Assembly: GCF_041060425.1 (NCBI RefSeq)
Contig: NZ_JAULBC010000006.1
Coordinates: forward strand, 512,266 to 576,265
Origin: Danxiaibacter flavus
Lineage (GTDB): Bacteria; Bacteroidota; Bacteroidia; Chitinophagales; Chitinophagaceae
Reading direction: 5' to 3'
Length of the DNA stretch: 64,000 bases
Positions 8,610-18,144 of this stretch are shown piece after piece. Each line of letters opens with the position of its first letter. Position 1 is the first letter of the stretch. The position numbers and the translations under genes were made by a program. The notes below the pieces were generated by a model. That model had not been told where the DNA came from and searched no databases. It saw nothing but the letters and a program-made list of their open reading frames with translations.

Positions 8610-9776
8610 ATGTACAAAAGTTGTTTGCTTGCTATAGTCACTCTTATTTGCGTTTCCACATTTTCACAATCTAACGGACATACATCTGCGCAGCCCGCAC
8701 GACCCGTGAAATTTGTCAAAAAACAGATCGCTGCAGAAAGTTTTGAATCAGCCGGCGTATTTGATGTCAATAATGATAAAATTCCCGATATAGTTTCAGG
8801 TGCATACTGGTATGAAGGACCAGGTTATTTTAAACGTCATTTTATTGGAGCGCCCAAACAATTCGGCGAATACTGGGACGACTTTTCAACCATTCCACTT
8901 GATGTTAATGGAGATGGTTTGACGGACTTCGTTACTGGCGGATGGTTTGGTAAAAGCCTGGTGTGGCGTGAAAATCCGGGTGCGGACAAAGAATGGAAAG
9001 AACACTTAATAGCTGAAGCAGGTAATATAGAAACAACACGTGGCTGGGATATTGATGGTGACGGTATTGTTGAAATTATACCCAATACACCTAATGATAA
9101 TTTTGTTATCTACAAACTTGTTACTGATAATAATGGTAAAGGCACAGGAACATTTAAAGCATATAAAATTATGGATGGCAAGTCCGGTCACGGGCTCGGT
9201 TTCGGTGATATTAATGGTGATGGCACAAATGATTTTGTGTTAAGTGAAGGTTGGCTTGAAGCACCAAAAGATCCATATCAGGGTAAATGGACATTTCACA
9301 AGGATTTCAACCTCGGCACTTCGAGTGTACCTATCATTATTACCGATGTAAATGGTGATGGCACTGCGGATATCATAGTTGGGCAAGGACACGATTATGG
9401 TCTCGATTGGTATGAACAAAAGAAAGGTCAGAAATCTGCCTGGATCAAACACTCGATCGATCCATATAATTCACAGTTCCATACCATGCAATGGGTGGAT
9501 ATTGATGGTGACGGGAAAGATGAACTGGTGACCGGTAAACGTTACCGCGCACACAACGGAAATGATCCGGGTGAAACAGACCCGCTGGGTATTTATTATT
9601 ATAAATGGAATGGAAGCGCTTTTACAAAACAAATCATTAGCTACGGCCCTTTTGGTGAGGGCAAAGGCGCAGGAATTTATTTTAGCATTAATGACCTGAC
9701 AGGATCCGGCAAAAAAGATATTGTTGTTGCCGGTAAAGATGGTCTATATGTTTTTTATAATAAAGGTTCGGAATAA
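8610..9776 (+). CDS. secreted FG-GAP/VCBS repeat protein
   Basis: A 388-residue exported protein. Residues 1-20 form a signal peptide (LLAIVTLICVSTFSQ). The body carries at least six FG-GAP-type calcium-binding repeats, seen as DxNxDxxxD motifs: DVNNDKIPD (about 52), DVNGDGLTD (98), DIDGDGIVE (147), DINGDGTND, DVNGDGTAD and DIDGDGKDE. Such repeats fold as a beta-propeller. Members next to Sus loci are surface or periplasmic proteins of unclear role, possibly carbohydrate-binding or lyase-like. It lies upstream of the SusC/SusD pair in the same direction but is separated from it by about 500 bases, so co-transcription is uncertain. Confidence 0.85.
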   Translation: MYKSCLLAIVTLICVSTFSQSNGHTSAQPARPVKFVKKQIAAESFESAGVFDVNNDKIPDIVSGAYWYEGPGYFKRHFIGAPKQFGEYWDDFSTIPLDVNGDGLTDFVTGGWFGKSLVWRENPGADKEWKEHLIAEAGNIETTRGWDIDGDGIVEIIPNTPNDNFVIYKLVTDNNGKGTGTFKAYKIMDGKSGHGLGFGDINGDGTNDFVLSEGWLEAPKDPYQGKWTFHKDFNLGTSSVPIIITDVNGDGTADIIVGQGHDYGLDWYEQKKGQKSAWIKHSIDPYNSQFHTMQWVDIDGDGKDELVTGKRYRAHNGNDPGETDPLGIYYYKWNGSAFTKQIISYGPFGEGKGAGIYFSINDLTGSGKKDIVVAGKDGLYVFYNKGSE

Positions 9777-10274
9777 AAGACATCGGCTGCTCGATTGCTG
9801 TCAGATCAGCTGTATGTGAATTGGCTATTGGATAAATAAAAAAAAATTGCGAAAACGCATGAGGCGATTGGAATACCAAGACCATTATTAGCATGATATC
9901 CGAATAATAATCACAGTACCTTAAGTGAATAACTGAATATTAAATAATATAACTGCACATCTCTATAACTAGTTATATCGGTTGCTTAACCCCTGATCGT
10001 TTGAGCTGTGTTTTAATCACAATTTGAACGAGATGTTTTTTTATTGCATCAGGCTTTCAACTGTTTTTTTCAGCATAAATGATCGCATAATGATATGCTG
10101 TGTTCCTTTATTTATAAGCGTTTCGATAAAATGTTTAATAGTATGAACATAATAGTTTGATGCATTTTTTTTGTTTCGAAAAAAATAAAAATAAAACATG
10201 TTTATTTCAGGATGGCTCAGGACGGTTTAACGTAAAAGAGTTTCTAAGTTTATGTTCTAACAAACTATTGCTAT
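9777..10274 (+). other. long leader region upstream of susC
   Basis: 498 A+T-rich bases with no gene supported. A perfect 12-base palindrome ATAACTAGTTAT lies at 9965-9976 and could be a regulator site. TAAGTTTA (10243-10250) is one base off the -7 consensus, 25 bases before the SusC start. No repeat of the spacer families was seen here, which suggests a genuine regulatory region. Confidence 0.35.
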
Positions 10275-13200
10275 ATGAAAAGAGCTCACATTTCAGGTAA
10301 GTTTGTTGTAATACCCTTACAACGTTTACTATGCCTGCTCACTACATTTTTACTTGCTGCCGGCTTGCACGCGCAAGACGTAATTAAGGTTACCGGAACT
10401 GTTACAGATGCTTCAAAGAATGCACCCATTGCAGGTGTGTCGGTTGGTATCAAGGATGGAAAAGTTGCAACTGCAACCGATGATAAGGGAAGCTTTACAG
10501 TAAGCGTTAGCAAAAACGCAGTGCTTGTATTTTCTTTTATAGGTTTTGCATCTCAGGAGGTTGCTGTAAATGGCAAATCTGTTGTAAATGCAAGCTTAAA
10601 AGCTACTGAAAGTAATTTGAACGACGTGATTGTGGTTGGTTACGGCAGTACTAAAAAAGCTACTTTAACCGGTTCTGTTGCTTCAGTAAAAGGAGATGTA
10701 TTGCAGAAGTCTCCCTTACCAAACGTGACCAACTCACTGGGTGGTCGTCTGCCTGGTTTGGTTGCTGTTACACGTACCGGCGAACCTGGTAACGATGCGT
10801 CTTTATTGAGAATAAGAGGATCGAATACATTAGGCGACAACTCTCCGTTAATTGTAGTTGACGGTATCGCTAACAGAAGTATTGACAGACTTGATCCTGC
10901 AGACATTGCTTCCGTAAACGTACTTAAAGATGCTTCCGCTGCCATCTATGGTGCGCAGGCTGCTAACGGTGTAATTCTTGTAACAACAAAACGCGGTTTG
11001 TCAGGTAAGCCACAGTTGCAGATCAACATGAATGGTGCGATGACTTCTCCAACTGTATTGCCTAAGATGGCTGATGCTGCAACCTATGCACAGTTGATCA
11101 ATGAGATCAAACATTATGCAAATGAGCCACTGCGTTATACAGATGAAGACATCCAGAAGTATAAGGATGGTTCTGATCCCTGGGGACATCCAAATACAGA
11201 CTGGTTTAAAGAAACAGTAAAGCCGTGGTCACCACAATACTATGGTAACATGTCACTAAGTGGTGGTTCTGATAATATCAAGTATCTTATCTCTATTGGT
11301 CACAATTACCAGGATGGAATGTACTACAATAGTGCAACCAATTATTCTCAAACAAATTTCAGAAGTAATATTGATGCGAAGATCTCAAACAGTATCAAGT
11401 TAAGTCTTGATCTGCAAGGTAACCAGGAAAACAGGAACTATTCCGGCATTACCGGGGAAGGTGCATTAAATCCTTTCTGGGCAATGAACCGTGCATATCC
11501 TTATCTGCCTGCAAGATGGCCCAACGGCTTGCCTGGTCCGGATGTTGAGTACGGTGCAAACTCTACAGTGATCGTAACGGATGCAACGGGCTACGATAAA
11601 AACATTGCTTATATTTTTCAAAGTAATTTGAAATTGGATATCAGCATACCATGGGTTAAAGGTTTAAGTGTCACAGGTAATGCATCTTTCGATAAAAACT
11701 TGCTTACCAGAAAGCTATTTCAAAAACCCTGGTACTTGTACACACTTACGGGATATGATGCAAATAACCAACCCATCCTTACAAAAGGCATCAGAGGGTT
11801 TTCTGATGCAAGGTTGACAGAATCTCTGAATAATACACAACGCACTACTCTTAATGCTTTGATCAATTATGAAACAACTATTGGTACCGATCATGCAGTT
11901 AAAGCATTATTGGGTACGGAACGTATTTCAGGTGATTTGATGTTCTTCTCCGCTTATCGCAGAAACTTTACTTCAACTGCACTTGATGAATTATTTGCTG
12001 GTGGTGATCTGTTAAAAGATAATACCGGTACAGCCAGCCAGAATGCGCGTTTAAATTACTTCGGTCGTGTGAACTATGCCTATCAGGGAAAATATCTTGC
12101 AGAATTTGTGTTCAGATATGATGGCTCTTACATCTTCCCCGAGCATAAACAGTACGGTTTCTTCCCTGGTGTATCACTAGGCTGGCGTGTCTCCCAGGAA
12201 AATTTTTGGAAGAACAATATCAGCTTCATCAATGAGTTGAAGATCCGTGGTTCTCTTGGCAGAACAGGTAATGACCGCATCGATCCATACCAGTTCCTGT
12301 CAAGCTATGGCTACAGCGGCACATATGTGTTCAATAGTGGTGTAGCTGTTAAACAGGTGAGTGAATTACGTATTCCCAATCCTGATGTTACCTGGGAAAT
12401 TGCAGACCAGGGCAATATCGGTTTTGATGCACAATTGTTCAACGGAAAATTGTCTATCACCGCAGATTACTTCCACAACTATCGTTCAAATATCCTTTGG
12501 TGGAGAAACGCTTCAGTGCCTGCAACAACAGGTTTGTCATTGCCAAGACAGAACATTGGAGAGGTACTTAACCAGGGCTTTGAAACACAGGTAGGCTATA
12601 ATAACCGTGCAGGTGCATTTACTTACGCGGTATCTGCTAACGTGGCGTATGCTAAAAATAAGATCATGTTCTGGGATGAAACGCCTGGTGTGCCAAGCTA
12701 TCAGCAAACAACAGGACACCCGATGAATGCGCAGCTGTACTACCAGGCAATCGGCGTGTTCAGAGATCAGAAAGCAGTTGATAATTATCCGCACTGGGCC
12801 GGTGCCCGTCCTGGTGATTTGATCTTTGAAGATGTAAATAAAGATGGTAAAATAGATGGACTTGATCAGAAAAGAGACTATAAGACAGATATTCCAACTG
12901 TTACCGGCGGATTTTCATTCGATCTTGGCTATAAGAACTTTTATCTGTCAGGTTTGATCCAGGGAGCAGCAGGAGCAGAAAGATCTTACCGTACGTTCTC
13001 CGGAGAAGCCGGAAACTTTTTGGTACATGATATTGAAGGCCGCTGGACAGAAGATAACATTGATGCGAAGAAACCAAGAACATGGAACCGTAGTAAAGAA
13101 TACTGGATGACAGATGGTGCGCCAAACAATACTTACTGGGTAAGAAGCAGTGATTACCTGAGATTGAAGAGTGTTGAACTGGGTTATAATTTTTCAAGCA

Positions 13201-13388
13201 GCCTGATTAAGAAATGGGGACTTACCGGACTGAGGATTTATGTAAGCGGTGCGAACCTGATTACCATTACAAAAATGCAGGACTTCGACCCTGAATCTCC
13301 TAACCAGGATGACAGATCAATTTGGGTAAATAGCCAGGTGTATCCGCTGATGAAGGTTTTAAACGCAGGTCTATCTGTTAATTTCTAA
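10275..13388 (+). CDS. SusC/RagA family TonB-linked outer-membrane transporter
   Basis: A 1037-residue outer-membrane barrel that imports a glycan or glycoside in a complex with the following SusD lipoprotein, energised by TonB. A signal peptide lies at about 1-34 (LLAAGLHAQ). A carboxypeptidase-regulatory-like domain follows (about 36-115, VTGTVTDASKNAPIAGVSV), then the characteristic NDVIVVGYGS stretch. The plug domain (about 125-235) has the typical LIVVDGI and DPADIASVNVLKDASAA motifs, and a long beta-barrel ends ...NAGLSVNF. The calcium-type loop DVNKDGKIDGLDQ near 855 is common in the family. Ten bases separate it from susD. No ECF sigma/anti-sigma pair or hybrid two-component regulator is nearby. 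The ligand cannot be read directly. Confidence 0.96.
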   Translation: MKRAHISGKFVVIPLQRLLCLLTTFLLAAGLHAQDVIKVTGTVTDASKNAPIAGVSVGIKDGKVATATDDKGSFTVSVSKNAVLVFSFIGFASQEVAVNGKSVVNASLKATESNLNDVIVVGYGSTKKATLTGSVASVKGDVLQKSPLPNVTNSLGGRLPGLVAVTRTGEPGNDASLLRIRGSNTLGDNSPLIVVDGIANRSIDRLDPADIASVNVLKDASAAIYGAQAANGVILVTTKRGLSGKPQLQINMNGAMTSPTVLPKMADAATYAQLINEIKHYANEPLRYTDEDIQKYKDGSDPWGHPNTDWFKETVKPWSPQYYGNMSLSGGSDNIKYLISIGHNYQDGMYYNSATNYSQTNFRSNIDAKISNSIKLSLDLQGNQENRNYSGITGEGALNPFWAMNRAYPYLPARWPNGLPGPDVEYGANSTVIVTDATGYDKNIAYIFQSNLKLDISIPWVKGLSVTGNASFDKNLLTRKLFQKPWYLYTLTGYDANNQPILTKGIRGFSDARLTESLNNTQRTTLNALINYETTIGTDHAVKALLGTERISGDLMFFSAYRRNFTSTALDELFAGGDLLKDNTGTASQNARLNYFGRVNYAYQGKYLAEFVFRYDGSYIFPEHKQYGFFPGVSLGWRVSQENFWKNNISFINELKIRGSLGRTGNDRIDPYQFLSSYGYSGTYVFNSGVAVKQVSELRIPNPDVTWEIADQGNIGFDAQLFNGKLSITADYFHNYRSNILWWRNASVPATTGLSLPRQNIGEVLNQGFETQVGYNNRAGAFTYAVSANVAYAKNKIMFWDETPGVPSYQQTTGHPMNAQLYYQAIGVFRDQKAVDNYPHWAGARPGDLIFEDVNKDGKIDGLDQKRDYKTDIPTVTGGFSFDLGYKNFYLSGLIQGAAGAERSYRTFSGEAGNFLVHDIEGRWTEDNIDAKKPRTWNRSKEYWMTDGAPNNTYWVRSSDYLRLKSVELGYNFSSSLIKKWGLTGLRIYVSGANLITITKMQDFDPESPNQDDRSIWVNSQVYPLMKVLNAGLSVNF

Positions 13389-13398
13389 ACACTGAACA

Positions 13399-15171
13399 AT
13401 GAGAAACTTAAATAACTTATATAAATCGATTCTTTGCCTGGCTTTCATATTATCGTTTGCGTCCTGCGCAAAAGACTATCTGAATAAGAAGCCATTAGAT
13501 CAGTTTTCTTCAGAAGATGTATGGGGCGATCCTGCACTTACGGAAGCTTTTGTAAATAAGATTTACGGAGATATCGGGTGGGGATGGGACTTCAATGCCG
13601 GTACTGTTGATGAGTCCCGCAGCCGCCAGGAAGCAAGCTTTGATATTGGTAACTGTCTTGTTACGCCTGACAACGCCAATAACTGGGGTAACTGGAACGG
13701 CAACTATGCTGACATTCGCGCTTGTAATATTTTTCTTGATAAAGTGTCTGAAATGACATTTGATAAAGCACTTGTAGACAGGATGACCGGTGAGGTTACA
13801 TTCCTGCGCGCATGGGACTACCACAACCTTGTTAGTTATTTTGGCGGAGTACCGCTGGTTACAAAAGTGTATGGCCTGAATGATGATTTTAATATTGAAC
13901 GCAGCTCTTATGAAGATTGCATCAACTTTATTGTAAGTGAGTGCGACAAGGCGGCAGCGTTATTACCTGATGTAGAGACAGGCGATAATCTTGGCCGTGC
14001 AACAAAAGGTGCAGCGCTTGCATTGAAAGCAAGAACATTGCTTTATGCAGCAAGTGATCAGCACAATCCAACAAAAAACCAATTTCTTACAAACGGTTTT
14101 TCCAATCCGGAGTTGCTGGGGTACAAAACAGACGATAAAATAAATCGCTGGACAGCGGCAAAGAATGCAGCTAAAGCAGTTATGGACATGAATCTTTATG
14201 GTTTATACCAGGCTGTTCCGGCTCCTGGTTCTTCTCCTGCAGACAATTACGCTTCTATCTTTACTTCCAAACTGCCTACCCAGGAGGATATTTTTATCCG
14301 CTTCTTCAATGCAGCTATTGGTAAAGGTGTTAACGGCTGGGACGTAACACCAAACGGATGGTATGGCAACGGTGGTGTAGGTGCTGTAAATGAATTGGTG
14401 GATTCTTATGAAATGAGCGATGGAACTAAATTCAGCAGGGACAACGCAGCCCAGGCAAAAGAGCCATACAAAAACAGGGACCCTCGTTTTTACGGAACAA
14501 TTCTGTACGAAGGTGCCAAATGGAGGCCGCGCCCCAAAGACCTGCAGAGCCTTGATCCCGTTGGTGTTTTCCAGACAGGAACATGGGAAAAATGGGAAAA
14601 TGGTCAAAAAGTAAATGTGTACGGACTTGATTCCCGTAACAGTGTTGCCAACTCATGGAACAACAATACTTCCGGCGCAACCATGAAGAAATACATTGAT
14701 CCGAATGTTGATATCCAGGTAACTTATCAAGATTTAACCTTCAGATATTTCCGGTATGGAGAAATACTCTTAAATTACGCCGAAGCTTGCATTGAGTTAG
14801 GTCAGTATGAAGAAGCCAAGACTTACATGAATATGATTAGGACCAGAGCCGGAATGCCAAATATTCCAGCTTCAGAAACCGGAGATGCATTGCGCCAGCG
14901 CTTGCGTAACGAAAGACGAGTTGAACTTGCATATGAAGGACACAGATTTTTTGATGTTCGCAGATGGTTAATTGCAGACCAGGCTTATCATACCATGCAC
15001 GGCGTGAGTGTTTTATACCCGCTGAATCCCGATCATACAACAGCAACGATACCCCAGATTACACCAATTGAAATTCAGTTAGGTGCGTGGTTAGACAAAT
15101 GTTATTTCTTCCCCATCGCGAGAAGCGAGGTGAACAAGAATAACAAATTAGTGCAGAACCCAGGTTATTAA
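13399..15171 (+). CDS. SusD/RagB family nutrient-binding outer-membrane lipoprotein
   Basis: A 590-residue surface lipoprotein that caps the SusC barrel and binds the substrate. The signal peptide ends in a lipobox with Cys at about residue 23 (ILSFASC). The N-terminal SusD-like domain follows (DYLNKKPLDQFS), with tetratricopeptide-like helices (RATKGAALALKARTLLYAA) and the C-terminal RagB/SusD motif (RYGEILLNYAEACIELG, RNERRVELAYEGHRFFDVRRW). Its length fits the family. A strong intrinsic terminator follows the stop, so expression of the downstream catabolic genes may be partly uncoupled from uptake. Confidence 0.95.
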   Translation: MRNLNNLYKSILCLAFILSFASCAKDYLNKKPLDQFSSEDVWGDPALTEAFVNKIYGDIGWGWDFNAGTVDESRSRQEASFDIGNCLVTPDNANNWGNWNGNYADIRACNIFLDKVSEMTFDKALVDRMTGEVTFLRAWDYHNLVSYFGGVPLVTKVYGLNDDFNIERSSYEDCINFIVSECDKAAALLPDVETGDNLGRATKGAALALKARTLLYAASDQHNPTKNQFLTNGFSNPELLGYKTDDKINRWTAAKNAAKAVMDMNLYGLYQAVPAPGSSPADNYASIFTSKLPTQEDIFIRFFNAAIGKGVNGWDVTPNGWYGNGGVGAVNELVDSYEMSDGTKFSRDNAAQAKEPYKNRDPRFYGTILYEGAKWRPRPKDLQSLDPVGVFQTGTWEKWENGQKVNVYGLDSRNSVANSWNNNTSGATMKKYIDPNVDIQVTYQDLTFRYFRYGEILLNYAEACIELGQYEEAKTYMNMIRTRAGMPNIPASETGDALRQRLRNERRVELAYEGHRFFDVRRWLIADQAYHTMHGVSVLYPLNPDHTTATIPQITPIEIQLGAWLDKCYFFPIARSEVNKNNKLVQNPGY

Positions 15172-15189
15172 TTTTATAAAGTATCATGT

Positions 15190-15228
15190 TGGTTTGGTCA
15201 TTTAAAAATCAGATAAATGACCAAACCA
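15190..15228 (+). terminator. intrinsic terminator after susD
   Basis: A perfect 14-bp stem (TGGTTTGGTCATTT / AAATGACCAAACCA) with an 11-base loop, followed by TTTTG. It starts 18 bases after the susD stop. Confidence 0.75.
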
Positions 15229-15252
15229 TTTTGAATTAAAACAAGCGCAACT

Positions 15253-17973
15253 ATGAAGAAAAGGAGAAATTTTGATTGTCATTCCATGCTTAAAAAGCTG
15301 CAGTTATTTACGGGAGGGGCTTTATGTCTGTTGTATGTCTCTTGTAAAAACAGCAGCGATTTAAAGGCTGATTCAAAACTATCATCAGATCCCAAGGTGG
15401 CCAACCTTAAGCTGCCTGAAGGTTTTCACGCAGATCACCTGTATGGGCCTTCAGAAAACGAAGAAGGTTCATGGGTGTCCATGACATTCGATGACAAAGG
15501 CAGGCTGATCGCTTCAGATCAGTACGGTACATTGTATCGTATGCAATTGCCTGCAATTGGTGATACTGTTACCAAAGTAAAAATTGAACGTATCGCTGTT
15601 CCGGAAAAAGATACGGCAAACAACAAAGTAGATATCGGTTATGCGCACGGCTTGTTGTGGGCATTCAACAGCTTGTATGTGATGATCAATCACAACAGCG
15701 ATAGTGCTTTTGAAAAAGGAAGTGGTTTGTACCGTTTGCAGGATACTAATGGTGACGATCAGTTTGATAAAATCACGTTGCTGAAAAAGCTGGAAGGCGA
15801 AGGTGAGCATGGTCCTCATAGTATTGTTTTATCCCCGGATAAAAAATCATTGTATGTAATTGCCGGTAACTTCACAAAGATCCCTGAGATGAATCGTTAC
15901 CGCAGTAAACCAGATTCTAAAATTGACAACATTCTTCCGCTAGTTAAAGATCCTAACGGGCATGATAACACCGTAAACTGGCACGGCGGCTGGATTGCTC
16001 ACGTTGATTCCACCGGTAACGACTGGGAACTGATCAGCTCTGGTTTCCGCAATCCATTTGACCTTGCGTTCAACGATGTTGGCGATATGTTTACTTATGA
16101 TTCAGATATGGAGTGGGATTTTGGTACCCCATGGTATCGCCCTACTCGTATTTGTCACGTGACAAGCGGAAGTGAATTTGGATGGAGACCAGGTACAGAC
16201 AAATGGTCACCGGTATTTCCTGATAACCTTCCTGCAATATTAAATGTTGGCCAGGGTTCACCAACAAACGTTGTATCCGGTGCCAATAGTCATTTTCCTG
16301 AAAAATACCGCAAGTCAATTTTTGCTTTTGACTGGAGTTTTGGTATCATCTACGCGATTCATCTTGACGCCGAAGGTGCTTCTTATAAAGCAAAAGGAGA
16401 GGAGTTTGTATCCGGTTCACCACTGCCATTAACAGATGGAGTTGTTGGTCCTGATGGAGCATTATATTTCCTCACAGGAGGTCGCAGACTGGAATCTGAT
16501 CTTTATCGCGTTTACTATAAAGACAGTAAGGATAATACTGATGCGTTGAAAGCGCCTGAATTAACAGATGCACAAAAGCTTCGCAGAAAGCTGGAGGAGT
16601 ACCATGGTGCGCCTAAAGCCGGTGCAGTAGATTTTGCATGGCCTTATTTGAAAGATAATGACAGGTTCATCCGTTTTGCAGCAAGAATTGCAGTAGAAAA
16701 TAATCCTGTAAGTGAATGGAAAGCTAAAGCACTGGCAGAAAAAGATCCGGTTGCTTTAACACAGGCGATGATAGCCCTGGCCCGTAAAGGTGATCCTAAT
16801 GATAAAGCTCAGGCATTAAATGCTTTGCAGCAGGTTGATTATGCAAAATTATCTGAATCACAGCAGATAGATCTGTTACGTGCATTTGAATTGGTATTCG
16901 CGCGTATGGGTGCGCCTGATGCTATTTCAAAAACGGCTGTAATTGCTTATTTGAATCCGCATTATCCTGCAAAAGGTGGTAATGAACTAAACAGGGAATT
17001 GAGCAAACTGCTTGGGTTCCTGGATGCGCCCGACTTTGTTGCTAAAACAGTTCCATTGTTGGCAGAAGCTAAAGATGATAACAGTTCCGGACAGGAAACA
17101 TTTACAAAATCATCTGACCTTATCATGCGTAATCCGCAATACGGAATGGATATCGCAGGTATGCTTTCAAAAGTTCCGCCAATGCAGGCCACTTTCTATG
17201 CAACCGTTTTAAGCCAGGTAAAAACTGGTTGGACACCTCAAACGCAGGAGACTTATTTCAAATGGTTCAACAGTGCGTTTGATTACAAAGGGGGACACAG
17301 CTTTATAGGCTTTATTGATGGTGCAAGAAAGAAAGGTTTGGAAAATGTATCTAAAGATAAGTTTGCTTATTACGATAAAATGTCAGGCGAAACACTGGCC
17401 AATAGTTCTAATACAAACCTTGCAAAAGGCGCAATGCAACCAAAAGGTCCGTGGAGAAACTGGAAACTGGATGATGCAGTAAAAGTTGCAGACAGTGGTA
17501 TCTATCACCGCAACTTTGAAAGAGGTAAAGCAATGTTCGCGGCTTCACTATGTATCTCTTGTCACAATATGCGTGGCGAAGGTGGAACGGCAGGCCCGGA
17601 TCTTACGCAATTGGGTACGCGCTTCTCTTATAAAGACATGTTGGAAGCCATCATTGATCCCAGCAAAACAATTTCTGACCAATACGGTGCAACTGTGTTT
17701 TATCTGAAAGATGGTAGTTCTGTTGTAGGAAGATTGATCACACAGGAAGCTGGTAAATATGTCATTTCTCAGAATCCTTTTGCGCCTCAGACTGTAAGAG
17801 AAATTCCTAAAGATGATGTGTTACGTACGAGAGTTTCAGAAGTATCGCCAATGCTTCCGGGAATGATCAACAGGTTGAATCCCGAAGAATTAAAAGATTT
17901 GCTTGCTTACCTGAAAGCTGGTGGCAATCCCAAAGACACCATTTTCTCTGCAAAGGAAACTGCAGGAAAATAA
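15253..17973 (+). CDS. lipoprotein beta-propeller dehydrogenase-like protein with C-terminal cytochrome c domain
   Basis: A 906-residue exported protein of the membrane-bound-dehydrogenase/heme-binding (TIGR02603-like) architecture. The lipobox is LLYVSC (Cys about 31). A quinoprotein or NHL-type beta-propeller spans about 50-440 (KLPEGFHADHLYGPSENEEG, VVGPDGALYFLTGG). An alpha-helical HEAT-like region covers about 450-720. One c-type heme site CISCH sits at residues 767-771, followed by GEGGTAGPDLTQLG and a C-terminal domain (DGSSVVGRLI). The heme Met ligand may lie in the final 100 residues. The role inferred is periplasmic oxidation of a sugar with electron transfer to the heme; no cofactor-binding residues could be confirmed. 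It begins 81 bases after susD, beyond a terminator. Confidence 0.85.
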   Translation: MKKRRNFDCHSMLKKLQLFTGGALCLLYVSCKNSSDLKADSKLSSDPKVANLKLPEGFHADHLYGPSENEEGSWVSMTFDDKGRLIASDQYGTLYRMQLPAIGDTVTKVKIERIAVPEKDTANNKVDIGYAHGLLWAFNSLYVMINHNSDSAFEKGSGLYRLQDTNGDDQFDKITLLKKLEGEGEHGPHSIVLSPDKKSLYVIAGNFTKIPEMNRYRSKPDSKIDNILPLVKDPNGHDNTVNWHGGWIAHVDSTGNDWELISSGFRNPFDLAFNDVGDMFTYDSDMEWDFGTPWYRPTRICHVTSGSEFGWRPGTDKWSPVFPDNLPAILNVGQGSPTNVVSGANSHFPEKYRKSIFAFDWSFGIIYAIHLDAEGASYKAKGEEFVSGSPLPLTDGVVGPDGALYFLTGGRRLESDLYRVYYKDSKDNTDALKAPELTDAQKLRRKLEEYHGAPKAGAVDFAWPYLKDNDRFIRFAARIAVENNPVSEWKAKALAEKDPVALTQAMIALARKGDPNDKAQALNALQQVDYAKLSESQQIDLLRAFELVFARMGAPDAISKTAVIAYLNPHYPAKGGNELNRELSKLLGFLDAPDFVAKTVPLLAEAKDDNSSGQETFTKSSDLIMRNPQYGMDIAGMLSKVPPMQATFYATVLSQVKTGWTPQTQETYFKWFNSAFDYKGGHSFIGFIDGARKKGLENVSKDKFAYYDKMSGETLANSSNTNLAKGAMQPKGPWRNWKLDDAVKVADSGIYHRNFERGKAMFAASLCISCHNMRGEGGTAGPDLTQLGTRFSYKDMLEAIIDPSKTISDQYGATVFYLKDGSSVVGRLITQEAGKYVISQNPFAPQTVREIPKDDVLRTRVSEVSPMLPGMINRLNPEELKDLLAYLKAGGNPKDTIFSAKETAGK

Positions 17974-17977
17974 TTTT

Positions 17978-18128
17978 TAAACCACGAAGACACGAACAAC
18001 ACAAAGAAGCACAAAGAATTTATAGAAGAAGTTTTACGCAACCGACACAACAAAATGGCGACACGTTGAGGCTTTTTCCCATGGTTTACTCCGTGTTTCT
18101 TAGTGTTATTCGTGTCTCCGTGGTTTAA
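17978..18128. repeat. fold-back CACGAAGACAC/CTCCGTGGTT repeat within the operon
   Basis: Begins 5 bases after the stop with ACCACGAAGACACGAA and ends with TTCGTGTCTCCGTGGT, its near reverse complement. The spacer can therefore form a long imperfect hairpin between two co-directional genes. It may act as an attenuator or mRNA-stability element. Confidence 0.6.
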
Positions 18129-18144
18129 CTGGTTCAAATAAAAA